NCBI GenBank assembly: GCA_900316985.1
Contig: ONFE01000010.1
Coordinates: forward strand, 1 to 64,000
Source: an uncultured Prevotellaceae bacterium
Lineage (GTDB): Bacteria > Bacteroidota > Bacteroidia > Bacteroidales > Bacteroidaceae
Direction of reading: 5' to 3'
DNA length: 64,000 bases
The position numbers and the translations under genes were made by a program. The notes below the pieces were generated by a model. It had not been told where the DNA came from. It saw nothing but the letters and a program-made list of their open reading frames with translations, and ran no database searches. Below, one piece after another: positions 1-8,225 of the stretch (its first letter is position 1; each line of letters opens with the position of its first letter).

Positions 1-1079
1 CTATTATTCCCAAAGGCGTGACAAGTATCGGCAATAATGCGTTCCTTGGATGCTCCGGCCTGACGAGCGTAACCATCCCTGAAGGCGTGATAAATATCTA
101 CGGCGGGGCGTTCGCTGGATGCTCCAATCTGTCGAGTGTAACCATCCCTGAAGGCGTGATAAATATCGGTGCTGGAGCGTTCGTTGGATGCTCCAATCTG
201 ACGAGTGTAACCATCCCCGAAGGCGTGACTAGCATCGGCAATTATGCGTTCTATGACTCAGGTCTGGCTACAGTTACCTCGCTGATTAAAGATCCTTTTG
301 AGATCGATTCCAGTGTGTTTTCTAATTGGGATACTTCGATAGGAGAAGAAATCACCTCCGCCACGCTCTACGTTCCCGCAGGCACGAAAGAGAAATATGA
401 GGCTACATCGGGCTGGAATGTGTTCAAGAACATTGTGGAAATGGGGCTTCTGCCTGTTGACGAGGGCGAGACTATCGACATCGGCAACGAGATTAATGAG
501 GAAACCAATCTTGATGGCACCGTGGTGGATAATGTTTTCGTTAACATCAGCAATGGCGATGGCGGTTTCGACCCAGTGGAAGGTTGCCTTATCGTGAGCA
601 AGCCAACGGATGACTCAGCCATCAACGGCAAGGACATCTTTGGCGAGGACTTCAAGGATAATTACACGGGCATCGTGTTCAAGGTGAATGAAGGAAAGGG
701 CAGCATCAAGGTGGAGGCCGAGACGCAGGGCAACATGGTGCTGAAGGTGAAGATTGGCAACAACGACCCGATAGAGATGGAGCTGGACGGTAAACTGAAA
801 GTGAAGTTCCCCTACAATGTGAGCGAGGAAACGCTGGTGTATATCTACGGCGGCATGAGCACTGCAGGAGCTAAGGCCACGGGCGGAACGCGCGCCAGCG
901 CGGATGCCGACCTGCTGAAGATCTACGGTTTCGAAATCGTCAGCGACCCGAGCGGAATAGATGCGATAGAAAACGGACAGCAGGCGGATGCTCCTGTGTA
1001 TAACCTGAACGGCCAGCGCGTGAACACTCCCGGCACGGGCGTCTATATCAAGAACGGACGGAAGGTGCTGGTGAAGTAA
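1..1079 (+). CDS. BspA-like leucine-rich repeat surface protein, 5' end outside window
   Basis: The reading frame is open from base 3, so the gene starts before the window. The visible part begins with 23-residue leucine-rich repeats of the BspA/LRR_5 type (pattern VTIPEGVTSIGNNAF), with about three and a half copies up to residue 80. A non-repeat domain follows. The last 40 residues (YNLNGQRV then GVYIKNGRKVLVK) match the C-terminal tail common on exported Prevotella proteins and shared with the protein at 22441-24591. This tail resembles a type IX secretion sorting domain, by inference only. A surface adhesin-like role is likely; the ligand is unknown. Confidence 0.85.
   Translation, partial: IIPKGVTSIGNNAFLGCSGLTSVTIPEGVINIYGGAFAGCSNLSSVTIPEGVINIGAGAFVGCSNLTSVTIPEGVTSIGNYAFYDSGLATVTSLIKDPFEIDSSVFSNWDTSIGEEITSATLYVPAGTKEKYEATSGWNVFKNIVEMGLLPVDEGETIDIGNEINEETNLDGTVVDNVFVNISNGDGGFDPVEGCLIVSKPTDDSAINGKDIFGEDFKDNYTGIVFKVNEGKGSIKVEAETQGNMVLKVKIGNNDPIEMELDGKLKVKFPYNVSEETLVYIYGGMSTAGAKATGGTRASADADLLKIYGFEIVSDPSGIDAIENGQQADAPVYNLNGQRVNTPGTGVYIKNGRKVLVK
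3..245 (+). repeat. 69-bp direct repeats encoding LRR units
   Basis: The string ACCATCCCTGAAGGCGTGA recurs at about 72, 141 and 210 (last copy slightly changed), giving an exact 69-bp (23-codon) period. Nucleotide similarity between units is high, so unit number may vary by recombination or slippage. Confidence 0.85.
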
Positions 1080-1093
1080 CCCCCCTCTGACTC

Positions 1094-1155
1094 CCCCGAG
1101 GGGGAGAGTCATGCGGCATTGCCGGCATTATAGGCCGACGATGCCGCATTTTTTA
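1094..1155. terminator. Terminator region between convergent genes
   Basis: ATGCGGCAT at 1111-1119 pairs perfectly with ATGCCGCAT at 1141-1149, with an inner GC-rich stem and a T-run after it. A separate C-rich/G-rich hairpin (CTCCCCC, GA, GGGGGAG) lies just before. The T-run overlaps the 3' end of the minus-strand HU gene, so the stem can serve transcripts from both sides. Confidence 0.75.
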
Positions 1156-1539
1156 TTCCTTCCACTTCTCGAAGCGTATGTCTTTATAAAGAGCCTTCTC
1201 GCCTTTGCTGCGCTCGGGCAGGAAGTGGAGGCGCACACCACGGATGTCGCGCTGCGGGCGGAAGTCCTGGGGCGCTTCCACTTTCTCGCTCTCTATCTCC
1301 AGTTTCAGCAGACCTAATCCCTCCAGGCGCACACGATCGCCCTGCTTCAGATGGCGCTGCAGAACCTGCGACAGTTCGTTGAGCACCAGCTTCACATCAC
1401 TGCTCTTTGCCGAACAGTTATCCTCTATCTCTTGTTCCACCTCCTCTGGACTGATGGTCTGGAAGTGTATGGCCACCGCCTTGTAGCGGCCATAGTTCTT
1501 CAGCGTGGGCTTGTTCTCCCTTACTATTTTGTATTTCAT
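1153..1539 (-). CDS. HU-like DNA-binding protein
   Basis: A 128-residue protein of the HU-related family of Bacteroidetes (long HU variant, TIGR01201-like). The N-terminal half has the charged helical pattern SPEEVEQEIEDNC followed by a conserved helix (LVLNELSQVLQRHLKQGDRV), then the beta-arm RLEGLGLLKLEIES. The C-terminus is extended beyond classical ~90-residue HU and is basic. It probably bends or coats DNA. It lies 134 bp downstream of the VapE-type gene on the same strand, with the left inverted repeat between them. This HU/VapE pairing recurs in Bacteroidales genomes, so the two may act on the same DNA; that link is inference. Confidence 0.8.
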   Translation of the reverse strand: MKYKIVRENKPTLKNYGRYKAVAIHFQTISPEEVEQEIEDNCSAKSSDVKLVLNELSQVLQRHLKQGDRVRLEGLGLLKLEIESEKVEAPQDFRPQRDIRGVRLHFLPERSKGEKALYKDIRFEKWKE

Positions 1540-1586
1540 CTTCTTCCTATCAAAAACTTAATAACTCAATAACTCAAAAACTCTCA

Positions 1587-1671
1587 AAACACTGACACCA
1601 CCGCACACCCCCGATAAACAAGGGGATGAGGTGTGATAGATGATGTGTCACCACTGACACACCACTGACAC
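1587..1671 (+). repeat. Left arm of 85-bp inverted repeat around VapE gene
   Basis: The reverse complement of 3968-4052 aligns here without gaps, with 71 of 85 positions identical by hand count; the outer 39 bp have 36 matches. It contains three copies of CACTGACAC (1590-1598, 1652-1660, 1663-1671), the last two 11 bp apart, about one helical turn. It ends 2 bp before the VapE stop codon. Confidence 0.9.
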
Positions 1672-1673
1672 GC

Positions 1674-3755
1674 TTATGCTGGTTTCAAAGCCACTTCGTA
1701 TTTGCGGCGTTCGCGACCTGAGCCACGCCGGAAGGCATTGCTTTTCAGGTAGTTGCCCAGCAGGATGCTGTTGGTGTGGCTTCCCACGCTGACCTTTTTC
1801 TGCTGGCGTATCATCTCCAGTATCTCTGTAGGCGACAGTTTCAGCACTTCGTCGCCCGGTTGCGGCTTGCGGAACATGTCGTCGAAGAGTTGCACCACGG
1901 TAGGCACGTCGTAGTAGTCGCGGTTGCGCTCCGTGATGCGCCGTTCGCGCTCCCCGTCGAAATAGTAGTCTTCACCATTGGTGATTTCCTCCACCACCTG
2001 CGCATACAGCTGCTCATAGTCTATCTTGCGAGTGCCGTTGACGTCGGTGTCTATCATGCCCGTCACCTCCACCACCAGGTAGCGTCGGCTTCCGCTTTCG
2101 TCCTTCAGCGGCTGCAGGGAGTTGGTGGTGGCGCAGAAGGCCGCATAGCGTTGCTGTTGCTGATAGGTGGTTTCGTACATTTTGCGCTGCATCACGTCGG
2201 TGCGCTGTATCAGGTGCTTCAAATAGGCCGTCTGCGACTTCGTGATCTGGTCGTATTCGTCCATGTTGATGAGCAGGAACCGGCCCAGGGCCCGTAGCGC
2301 CTCGTTCTTGTTGGCAAAGTCGATGCGGTCGATATAGTAGGGTGACAGTTGCGGCGGCAGCAGCATCCGCATGAAGGTGCTCTTGCGTGTGCCCTGGCCT
2401 CCCAGCAGCATCAGCACCATCTGCGCCCCGTACATCTGCGAGCGGCCCATCCACTGGTTCACCATCGAGCGCATCCACACCTTGAAATCGTCTTCCCATG
2501 ACGGTGTTTCCGTGGGAACGCGGGCAGCCATTTCCCCCAGTCGGTCGCGGCCATCCCATCGGGGCAGTGCTGAAAGCCATTCGTCAACAGGGTCGTAGTC
2601 AGCTACTTCGCCCGAACCCAGCAGCCGGTCCATATCCTTGGGCCACACCTTGATGCCGCGGTCGATGGCCGCATTGTTGATGTCGTTGCGCACTTCGGTG
2701 GTCAGGGGGCGCCAAGCTAGCAGGTAGCGGCCTTTCTCCTGGTATTCGATGTCGCCCGTCACCGTGTTGCGGCGGAAGTGGTAGCATTTCTTTAGGAAGG
2801 CTTTCATCAGCTGCTGGTTCATCAGCGCGGGCTCTATGGGGTTGTTGCTTCCCAGCAGATGGTTGTTGTAGGCATTGTCGAAGGTGGTATTCACGAGTGT
2901 CTCTTTTCCACGGAAAGGCTCCATCACGAGCACGCTTTTCGCGGCCACCTCCTGGTCGATGCCTGCCTTCCGGCATTCGCAGGCCAGTTGGAGCAGGTAT
3001 TGCTGTGGCTCTTTCTTTTCCTGAAACGAGAGGTTGCGGCAGATCATGCTGAACTTCGTCAGGTCCATCTCCAGCCGGCTATAGCCGGGCAGCACCTCGT
3101 GCGAGAGTTCCGGCCCCTTCGTCGGTTGCGTGATAGGGGCCGAATGCTCCGTCAGCGGCTTCAGGGGCTGTGACATCGGGATGACCGCAGGCTCGGCGTT
3201 CCAATAGGCGTCAGGGTCGGCGCTGATGCGAAACCATCCTGTCCCGTAGTGCTCGTCGTCCTCGGCCTTCACGCCTGTGGCGGCCTGCATGAAGTCGCAT
3301 GCCCGGCGGAAGGCATACTGCTGAAAGAGTTTCCGTGCCTGTTCTTCCGTTGGGAGCGTTCCGTCGGGCAGTGAATAGCGCATCACCACTTTCAGCGACG
3401 TGCCGCTGCTGCCTGTCATCAGCCATTCCGTCTGCGGCATCTCGCTAACACGCTGCCGCAGCCAACGGAACAACTGTCCGTCGTCGGCGATGCGAAGTGA
3501 GAGCAGCACGCGGCCAGAATAGGCTCCTTCGGTTTCCCATGCAGGCCAGATTTTGGGTAAGTCGCTGGCTGCGACATCTTTGACGCCCAGCCCAGCGCGG
3601 GTTGCCACGGCTTCTTCGCCGCGCACACCCTTCACCAGCCGCAGGTATTTCCCTTCTTTCACCTGTTGCCAGAGTTCATCCATCGTCATGTCTTTCGTTT
3701 TCCATTCATTGCGGTAGAGATAGTCCATCCGCACTTGATTCAGTTTGTTCATCAT
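1674..3755 (-). CDS. VapE/BT4734-type primase-helicase-like protein
   Basis: A 693-residue protein. Residues ~1-190 resemble the BT4734-like N-terminal (archaeo-eukaryotic primase-related) domain, with GSSGTSLKVV and a GTGWFRISADPDAYW segment. Residues ~380-640 are a virulence-associated protein E (VapE) P-loop ATPase: a Walker A-like GGQGTRKSTF and a Walker B-like FLLINMDEYD are visible, followed by CATTNSLQPLKDESGSRRY, typical of the family. Such proteins replicate or mobilise plasmids, phages and islands, though many chromosomal copies have no known job. A minus-strand promoter at 4091-4122 would give a leader of ~330 nt. The gene is enclosed by 85-bp inverted repeats. MM at the start leaves 3755 or 3752 possible. 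Confidence 0.85.
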   Translation of the reverse strand: MMNKLNQVRMDYLYRNEWKTKDMTMDELWQQVKEGKYLRLVKGVRGEEAVATRAGLGVKDVAASDLPKIWPAWETEGAYSGRVLLSLRIADDGQLFRWLRQRVSEMPQTEWLMTGSSGTSLKVVMRYSLPDGTLPTEEQARKLFQQYAFRRACDFMQAATGVKAEDDEHYGTGWFRISADPDAYWNAEPAVIPMSQPLKPLTEHSAPITQPTKGPELSHEVLPGYSRLEMDLTKFSMICRNLSFQEKKEPQQYLLQLACECRKAGIDQEVAAKSVLVMEPFRGKETLVNTTFDNAYNNHLLGSNNPIEPALMNQQLMKAFLKKCYHFRRNTVTGDIEYQEKGRYLLAWRPLTTEVRNDINNAAIDRGIKVWPKDMDRLLGSGEVADYDPVDEWLSALPRWDGRDRLGEMAARVPTETPSWEDDFKVWMRSMVNQWMGRSQMYGAQMVLMLLGGQGTRKSTFMRMLLPPQLSPYYIDRIDFANKNEALRALGRFLLINMDEYDQITKSQTAYLKHLIQRTDVMQRKMYETTYQQQQRYAAFCATTNSLQPLKDESGSRRYLVVEVTGMIDTDVNGTRKIDYEQLYAQVVEEITNGEDYYFDGERERRITERNRDYYDVPTVVQLFDDMFRKPQPGDEVLKLSPTEILEMIRQQKKVSVGSHTNSILLGNYLKSNAFRRGSGRERRKYEVALKPA

Positions 3756-3821
3756 TTTCTTGTCTGTTGTCTGTGAGGTTAAATGTCATGTTTTAAATCG
3801 TCATCTCTTTGGGGGGAAGCC

Positions 3822-3904
3822 AAAATCTCTAGAGATTTTATGCCCGTTTATGGAGTTTTGAGGGGCGTTCTATTATCGGATGCCGTAAAATCTCTAGAGA
3901 TTTT
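3822..3904. repeat. Two identical 18-bp perfect palindromes
   Basis: AAAATCTCTAGAGATTTT occurs at 3822-3839 and again at 3887-3904, 65 bp start to start. Each is a perfect palindrome. They lie between the VapE start codon and the right inverted repeat, inside the predicted VapE leader, where a dimeric DNA-binding protein or a nicking/replication protein could bind. Confidence 0.85.
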
Positions 3905-3941
3905 CGCACCCTCCCTCATTCCTCCGTCACCCACCGCCTAA

Positions 3942-3962
3942 CACCCAACACCCAACACCCAA
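3942..3962. repeat. Heptamer tract (CACCCAA)x3
   Basis: Three perfect copies of CACCCAA stand just outside the inner edge of the right inverted repeat. Related heptamers occur at 21851, 44031 (complement) and 58202. Confidence 0.8.
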
Positions 3963-3967
3963 AAGAT

Positions 3968-4052
3968 GTGTCAGTGTTGTGCCAGTGGTGACAGACAGAC
4001 TGTCACGCTTCAGCCCTTTGTTTATCGGGGATGTACGGTGGTGTCAGTGTTT
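3968..4052 (-). repeat. Right arm of 85-bp inverted repeat around VapE gene
   Basis: This is the partner of 1587-1671. GTGTCAGTG occurs at 3968-3976 and 4041-4049, and a one-mismatch copy at 3979-3987, mirroring the three 9-mers and the 11-bp spacing of the left arm. In a transcript from 4091 both arms would lie on one RNA and could pair across the whole VapE coding region. Confidence 0.9.
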
Positions 4053-4090
4053 GGGGTGATTTTTATCTGTTTAGGCGTTTCCCTCCTTCT

Positions 4091-4122
4091 GCAAAGGTAC
4101 AAATTATTCTTCATTTACGCAA
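4091..4122 (-). promoter_or_regulatory. Minus-strand promoter for VapE/HU
   Basis: On the minus strand this reads TTG, 20 nt, TACCTTTGC, a close match to the Bacteroidetes -33/-7 consensus. It faces the VapE gene and lies back to back with the ribosomal operon promoters. Confidence 0.65.
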
Positions 4123-4139
4123 GACTTTCGCCCGGATAA

Positions 4140-4286
4140 TTTGCAGATTTTGCATTTTCGTACTATCTTTGCAGGCGATTGTCTGTAAGCTGGCTATCTG
4201 GCTAACTAATAACCCGGCTAACCGGATACCCAGCAAAAAAATAATGAAAAATATTTGGTGGAAAGGAAAAAAGTTTGTACCTTTGC
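4140..4286 (+). promoter_or_regulatory. Tandem promoters of the ribosomal protein operon
   Basis: The downstream promoter is TTTG at 4254-4257, 20 nt, then TACCTTTGC at 4278-4286, an excellent Bacteroidetes match. A second -7 element (TATCTTTG, 4164-4171) has a TTTG about 20 nt upstream. Between them is a stretch of short GGCTA-containing repeats. No gene is supported between 4053 and 4467. Confidence 0.7.
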
Positions 4287-4373
4287 ACCCGCTAAAAAGT
4301 GTATTGCGCTGGCTCTGAGGCTAACAATACCCTGATAAAGAGCAACTTAGCCTTCGAAGACGAAGCGGTTCAA

Positions 4374-4439
4374 GTTCCTTTTTAAGTGGGTTGTTGAGCA
4401 TCAGGCAGCAACAGTCACTTAAAAAGGAACAAATTTTTT
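4374..4439 (+). promoter_or_regulatory. Structured leader hairpin upstream of rplC
   Basis: GTTCCTTTTTAAGTG (4374-4388) pairs perfectly over 15 bp with CACTTAAAAAGGAAC (4416-4430). The 27-nt loop holds a second stem (GTTGTTG/CAGCAAC). Six T residues follow (4434-4439), so it resembles a terminator or attenuator in the ribosomal leader. A smaller stem GTATTG/CAATAC lies at 4301-4330. Autogenous control by a ribosomal protein would fit, but this is inference. Confidence 0.65.
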
Positions 4440-4467
4440 ATAGTAATATTATTAATTATTAATTGAA

Positions 4468-5037
4468 ATGGCCGACGGCAAGAATGTGCCGTGCACTGTT
4501 ATCGAAGCCGGTCCTTGTGTTGTAACTCAGGTGAAGACTGTTGAGAAGGATGGCTATGAGGCCGTTCAGCTCGCTTTTGGTGAGAAGAAGGAAAAGAACA
4601 CCACCAAGGCTATGCAGGGTATCTTCAAGAAGGCTGGTACAACACCAAAGCGCCACTTGGCCGAGTTCAAGTTTGACGAGGAGTTGAACCTCGGAGACAC
4701 CGTTACGGTGGAAATCTTCAACGACACAGCTTTCGTTGATGTCGTTGGCACCTCAAAGGGTAAGGGTTTCCAGGGTGTTGTTAAGCGTCACGGATTCGGT
4801 GGAGTAGGCCAGTCTACTCACGGTCAGGACGACCGTCTTCGCAAGCCGGGTTCTATCGGTGCCTGTTCTTATCCCGCAAAAGTGTTTAAGGGCATGCGCA
4901 TGGGTGGCCAGATGGGTGGCGACCGCGTGACGACTCAGAACCTCAGAGTGTTAAAGGTAATACCAGAGAGCAACCTTCTCATCGTGAAGGGCAGCGTGGC
5001 TGGTTTTAATGGTTCAACCGTAATTATTAACAAGTGA
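4468..5037 (+). CDS. rplC: 50S ribosomal protein L3, lacking usual N-terminus
   Basis: L3 binds 23S rRNA near the peptidyl transferase centre. The body is typical: residues [16 protein letters not shown] and the [20 protein letters not shown] loop are present. The protein starts at [15 protein letters not shown], whereas Bacteroidales L3 normally has about 17 more residues before this point, ending in a GKKIGMT-type motif. The frame upstream hits a TAA at 4453-4455 and no other frame supplies the missing strand, so the shortness is in the sequence as given. rpsJ, usually just upstream, is also absent. The stop overlaps the rplD start (TGATG). Confidence 0.85.
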   Translation: MADGKNVPCTVIEAGPCVVTQVKTVEKDGYEAVQLAFGEKKEKNTTKAMQGIFKKAGTTPKRHLAEFKFDEELNLGDTVTVEIFNDTAFVDVVGTSKGKGFQGVVKRHGFGGVGQSTHGQDDRLRKPGSIGACSYPAKVFKGMRMGGQMGGDRVTTQNLRVLKVIPESNLLIVKGSVAGFNGSTVIINK

Positions 5038-5666
5038 TGGAAATTAACGTATTGAATATCAAAGGTCAGGAGACCGGACGTAAGGTTACGTTAAATGACG
5101 CAATCTTCGGTATTGAACCTAACGACCACGTTCTCTATCTGGACGTGAAGCAGTACCTCGCTGACCAGCGTCAGGGTACTCACAAGTCAAAGGAGCGCAG
5201 CGAGCACGCTGGTTCCACCCGCAAGCTGATCCGTCAGAAGGGTGGCGGCGGTGCACGTCGTGGTGATATCAACTCACCGGTTCTCGTAGGTGGTGGCCGT
5301 GTGTTCGGTCCCAAGCCCCGTGACTATCGTTTCAAGTTGAATAAGAAGGTGAAGCAGCTGGCCCGCAAGAGCGCTCTGACCTACAAGGCTCAAGAGAATG
5401 CTATCGTAGTGGTTGAGGACTTCACACTGGATGCACCCAAGACAAAGGATTTCGTGGCTATCACGAAGAATCTGAATGTTGAAGGTAAGAAGGTTCTTCT
5501 TCTTTTGCCCGAAACGAACAAAAATGTATATATGTCGGCTCGTAACCTGCAGCGTGCAGAGGTTATGGAAGCAGCAACACTCAATACCTATAAGGTTTTG
5601 AATGCTGATGTGCTCGTCATGACCGAGAACTCGCTGAAGACTATCGACGGAATCTTAAACAAGTAA
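5037..5666 (+). CDS. rplD: 50S ribosomal protein L4
   Basis: L4 is a 23S rRNA-binding protein lining the exit tunnel. The sequence contains the conserved basic tunnel loop ([18 protein letters not shown]) and VFGPKPRDY. At 209 residues it is full length. I chose the ATG at 5037, which overlaps the rplC stop by one base, over an adjacent in-frame GTG at 5034. In some bacteria L4 also represses its own operon through the leader; whether it does so here is unknown. Confidence 0.95.
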   Translation: MEINVLNIKGQETGRKVTLNDAIFGIEPNDHVLYLDVKQYLADQRQGTHKSKERSEHAGSTRKLIRQKGGGGARRGDINSPVLVGGGRVFGPKPRDYRFKLNKKVKQLARKSALTYKAQENAIVVVEDFTLDAPKTKDFVAITKNLNVEGKKVLLLLPETNKNVYMSARNLQRAEVMEAATLNTYKVLNADVLVMTENSLKTIDGILNK

Positions 5667-5682
5667 AAAGGAGATATTAGAT

Positions 5683-5976
5683 ATGGCATTTATCATCAAA
5701 CCATTGGTCACTGAGAAGATGACCAAGATTACAGACAAGCGGCCGAACCGCTATGGTTTCATTGTCCGCCCAGAGGCTAACAAGCTCCAGATTAAGAACG
5801 AGGTTGAGAGTCAGTACAACGTTACGGTAGAAGATGTGAACACAATGAGATATGCTGGCAAGCGCTCATCCCGCTATACAAAGGCAGGCTTGGTGAAGGG
5901 CCAGAAGATTGCGTTCAAGAAAGCAGTCGTTACTCTGAAAGAGGGCGATACAATTGATTTTTACAGCAATATTTAA
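5683..5976 (+). CDS. rplW: 50S ribosomal protein L23
   Basis: A 97-residue L23, full length for the group (IIKPLVTEKM at the start, DTIDFYSNI at the end). L23 sits at the tunnel exit and docks trigger factor and SRP. The gap to rplD is 16 nt and to rplB 7 nt, consistent with one transcript. Confidence 0.95.
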   Translation: MAFIIKPLVTEKMTKITDKRPNRYGFIVRPEANKLQIKNEVESQYNVTVEDVNTMRYAGKRSSRYTKAGLVKGQKIAFKKAVVTLKEGDTIDFYSNI

Positions 5977-5983
5977 ATAAGAA

Positions 5984-6740
5984 ATGGCAGTACGTAAATT
6001 AAAGCCGGTAACTCCCGGTCAAAGACACAAGATTATTGGCACGTTCGAGGATATTACTGCATCCGTGCCAGAGAAGTCTCTCGTTTACGGTAAGCGTTCT
6101 ACCGGTGGTCGAAACAACAGAGAAAGATGGTGTTCCAGCCGTAGTGAAGACAATCGAGTATGATCCTAACCGTTCGGCTCGCATTGCTCTCCTGTTCTAC
6201 GCTGATGGTGAAAAACGTTACATTATTGCTCCTAATGGACTGCAGGTGGGTGCCACTCTGCTTTCTGGTGCTGAGGCAGCACCTGAGGTGGGTAATGCAC
6301 TTCCCTTGGCTAACATCCCTGTGGGTACGGTGATTCACAACATCGAGCTCCGTCCGGGTCAGGGTGCCAAGATGGTTCGTTCGGCAGGTAACTTTGCTCA
6401 GCTTACTTCTCGTGAAGGCAGTTATTGTGTGATTAAGCTCCCCTCGGGTGAAACCCGCAAGGTGTTGAGCGCTTGTAAGGCAACCGTTGGTGTCGTAGGT
6501 AACGCCGACCACGCTTTGGAGCAGTCAGGTAAGGCTGGTCGCTCTCGCTGGTTGGGCCGTCGTCCTCACAACCGCGGTGTTGTGATGAACCCGCATGATC
6601 ACCCGATGGGTGGTGGTGAAGGCCGTCAGAGTGGTGGTCATCCACGTTCTCGCAAGGGCCTGTATGCTAAGGGTCTGAAGACACGTGCACCTAAGAAGCA
6701 CTCAAACAAGTACATTATTGCACGAGCTAACAAAAAATAA
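5984..6740 (+). pseudogene. rplB: 50S ribosomal protein L2 gene with internal deletion and frameshift
   Basis: The ATG at 5984 opens a normal L2 N-terminus ([18 protein letters not shown] up to STGGRNN, residue 45), but the frame then runs to a TGA 20 codons later (about 6161). The rest of L2, from KDGVPAVV to the C-terminus (205 residues, including the [13 protein letters not shown] motif), continues in another frame from about 6122. Compared with the usual ~274-residue protein, about 24 codons are missing (normally a TGKMTMRYIGGGHK-type stretch) and the frame is shifted. L2 is essential for peptidyl transfer, so an assembly or sequencing error is the likeliest cause. If the sequence is real, another rplB copy must exist. 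Confidence 0.85.
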
Positions 6741-6761
6741 TTAAGTAAACTGAAGTAAATT

Positions 6762-7028
6762 ATGAGTCGTTCACTTAAAAAAGGTCCATACATCAACGTA
6801 TCACTCGAGAAGAAGATTCTCGCCATGAACGAGAGTGGTAAGAAGAATGTTGTGAAGACATGGGCCAGAGCTTCAATGATTTCCCCGGATTTCGTGGGTC
6901 ACACTGTAGCAGTTCATAACGGTAACAAATTTATCCCTGTTTACATTACTGAGAACATGGTGGGACACAAACTCGGTGAGTTCGCCCCCACGCGCCGTTT
7001 CGGTGGCCATGCCGGTAACAAGAAGTAA
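6762..7028 (+). CDS. rpsS: 30S ribosomal protein S19
   Basis: A complete 88-residue S19 of the small-subunit head. The typical start [12 protein letters not shown] and the [16 protein letters not shown] segment are present. It lies 21 nt after rplB. Confidence 0.96.
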   Translation: MSRSLKKGPYINVSLEKKILAMNESGKKNVVKTWARASMISPDFVGHTVAVHNGNKFIPVYITENMVGHKLGEFAPTRRFGGHAGNKK

Positions 7029-7063
7029 ACGAGGGCTAGAACCATTTAAAAGAAAGTATAATA

Positions 7064-7468
7064 ATGGGAGCAAGAAAACATATTTCGGCTGAAAAAAGAA
7101 AAGAAGCCCTGAAGACATTGTATTTTGCCAAGCTGAATGGCGTGCCCAGCAGCCCCCGCAAGATGCGCTATGTCGTTGACATGATCCGCGGTATGGAAGT
7201 AAACCGCGCTCTTGGCGTTCTGAAATTCTCCAAGAAGGCAGCTGCTGCTGACGTGGAGAAGCTTCTCCGCTCTGCTATCAACAACTGGGAACAGAAGAAT
7301 GATCGCAAGGCTGAGGATGGCGAACTCTATATCTCTAAGGTCTTCGTTGACGAAGGCGTTACAATGAAACGTATGAGACCCGCCCCCCAGGGCCGTGGCT
7401 ATCGCATCCGCAAGCGTTCGAACCACGTCACTCTGTTTGTGGACGCTAAAACTAACGACGAAAAATAA
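7064..7468 (+). CDS. rplV: 50S ribosomal protein L22
   Basis: A 134-residue L22 with the [14 protein letters not shown] core and the tunnel-lining beta-hairpin ([19 protein letters not shown]). L22 touches all 23S rRNA domains and helps form the exit-tunnel constriction with L4. The length is normal for Bacteroidales. Confidence 0.96.
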   Translation: MGARKHISAEKRKEALKTLYFAKLNGVPSSPRKMRYVVDMIRGMEVNRALGVLKFSKKAAAADVEKLLRSAINNWEQKNDRKAEDGELYISKVFVDEGVTMKRMRPAPQGRGYRIRKRSNHVTLFVDAKTNDEK

Positions 7469-7476
7469 AGATAAGA

Positions 7477-8211
7477 ATGGGACAGAAAGTTAATCCAATT
7501 AGTAACCGTCTGGGTATCATCCGCGGTTGGGACTCAAACTGGTTTGGTGGCAAGAACTTCGGTGACAACCTGGTAGAAGACCAGAAGATCCGCAAGTATC
7601 TGAACGAGCGTCTGGCAAAGGCCAGCGTGAGCAAGATTGTCATCGAGCGCACACTGAAACTGGTTACCATCACTATCTGCACTGCCCGTCCGGGTATCGT
7701 CATTGGTAAAGGTGGTCAAGACGTTGATAAGTTGAAGGAAGAGTTGAAGAAGTTGTACAACAAGGACATCCAGATCAACATCTTCGAAATCAAGAAACCC
7801 GAACTCGATGCTACTATCGTAGCTAATAACGTTGCACGTCAGATTGAGGGCAAGATTGCTTATCGCCGTGCAATCAAGATGGCTGTAGCTAACACGATGC
7901 GTGCTGGTGCTGAGGGTATCAAGATCCAGATTTCAGGCCGTCTGAACGGTGCCGAAATCGCACGTAAGGAAATGTTCAAGGAGGGTCGTACCCCGCTGCA
8001 CACTTTCCGTGCCGATATCGACTACTGCCAGACAGAGGCTCTTACCAAGGTTGGTCTGCTCGGTATCAAGGTGTGGATCTGCCGTGGTGAGGTTTACGAG
8101 AAGCGCGACCTCGCTCCTAACTTCTCTCAGGAAAAGCAGGGCGGTCGTGGCAACAACGGCGGTGGACGTCGTGATGGCCGCGGTGGTCGTAAGAGAAACA
8201 ATAATCGTTAA
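7477..8211 (+). CDS. rpsC: 30S ribosomal protein S3
   Basis: A 244-residue S3 with the type II KH domain motif [15 protein letters not shown] and the conserved [15 protein letters not shown]-like stretch. The C-terminus is a Gly/Arg/Asn-rich basic tail ([19 protein letters not shown]), seen in other Bacteroidetes S3 proteins. S3 forms part of the mRNA entry channel. Confidence 0.96.
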   Translation: MGQKVNPISNRLGIIRGWDSNWFGGKNFGDNLVEDQKIRKYLNERLAKASVSKIVIERTLKLVTITICTARPGIVIGKGGQDVDKLKEELKKLYNKDIQINIFEIKKPELDATIVANNVARQIEGKIAYRRAIKMAVANTMRAGAEGIKIQISGRLNGAEIARKEMFKEGRTPLHTFRADIDYCQTEALTKVGLLGIKVWICRGEVYEKRDLAPNFSQEKQGGRGNNGGGRRDGRGGRKRNNNR

Positions 8212-8225
8212 AAGAAAGAATTATC

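Noticed and set aside
4031-4318. A 95-codon open frame before rplC
   Set aside because: It runs through the right inverted repeat arm, both ribosomal promoters and the leader, and resembles no protein; it is an open stretch by chance.
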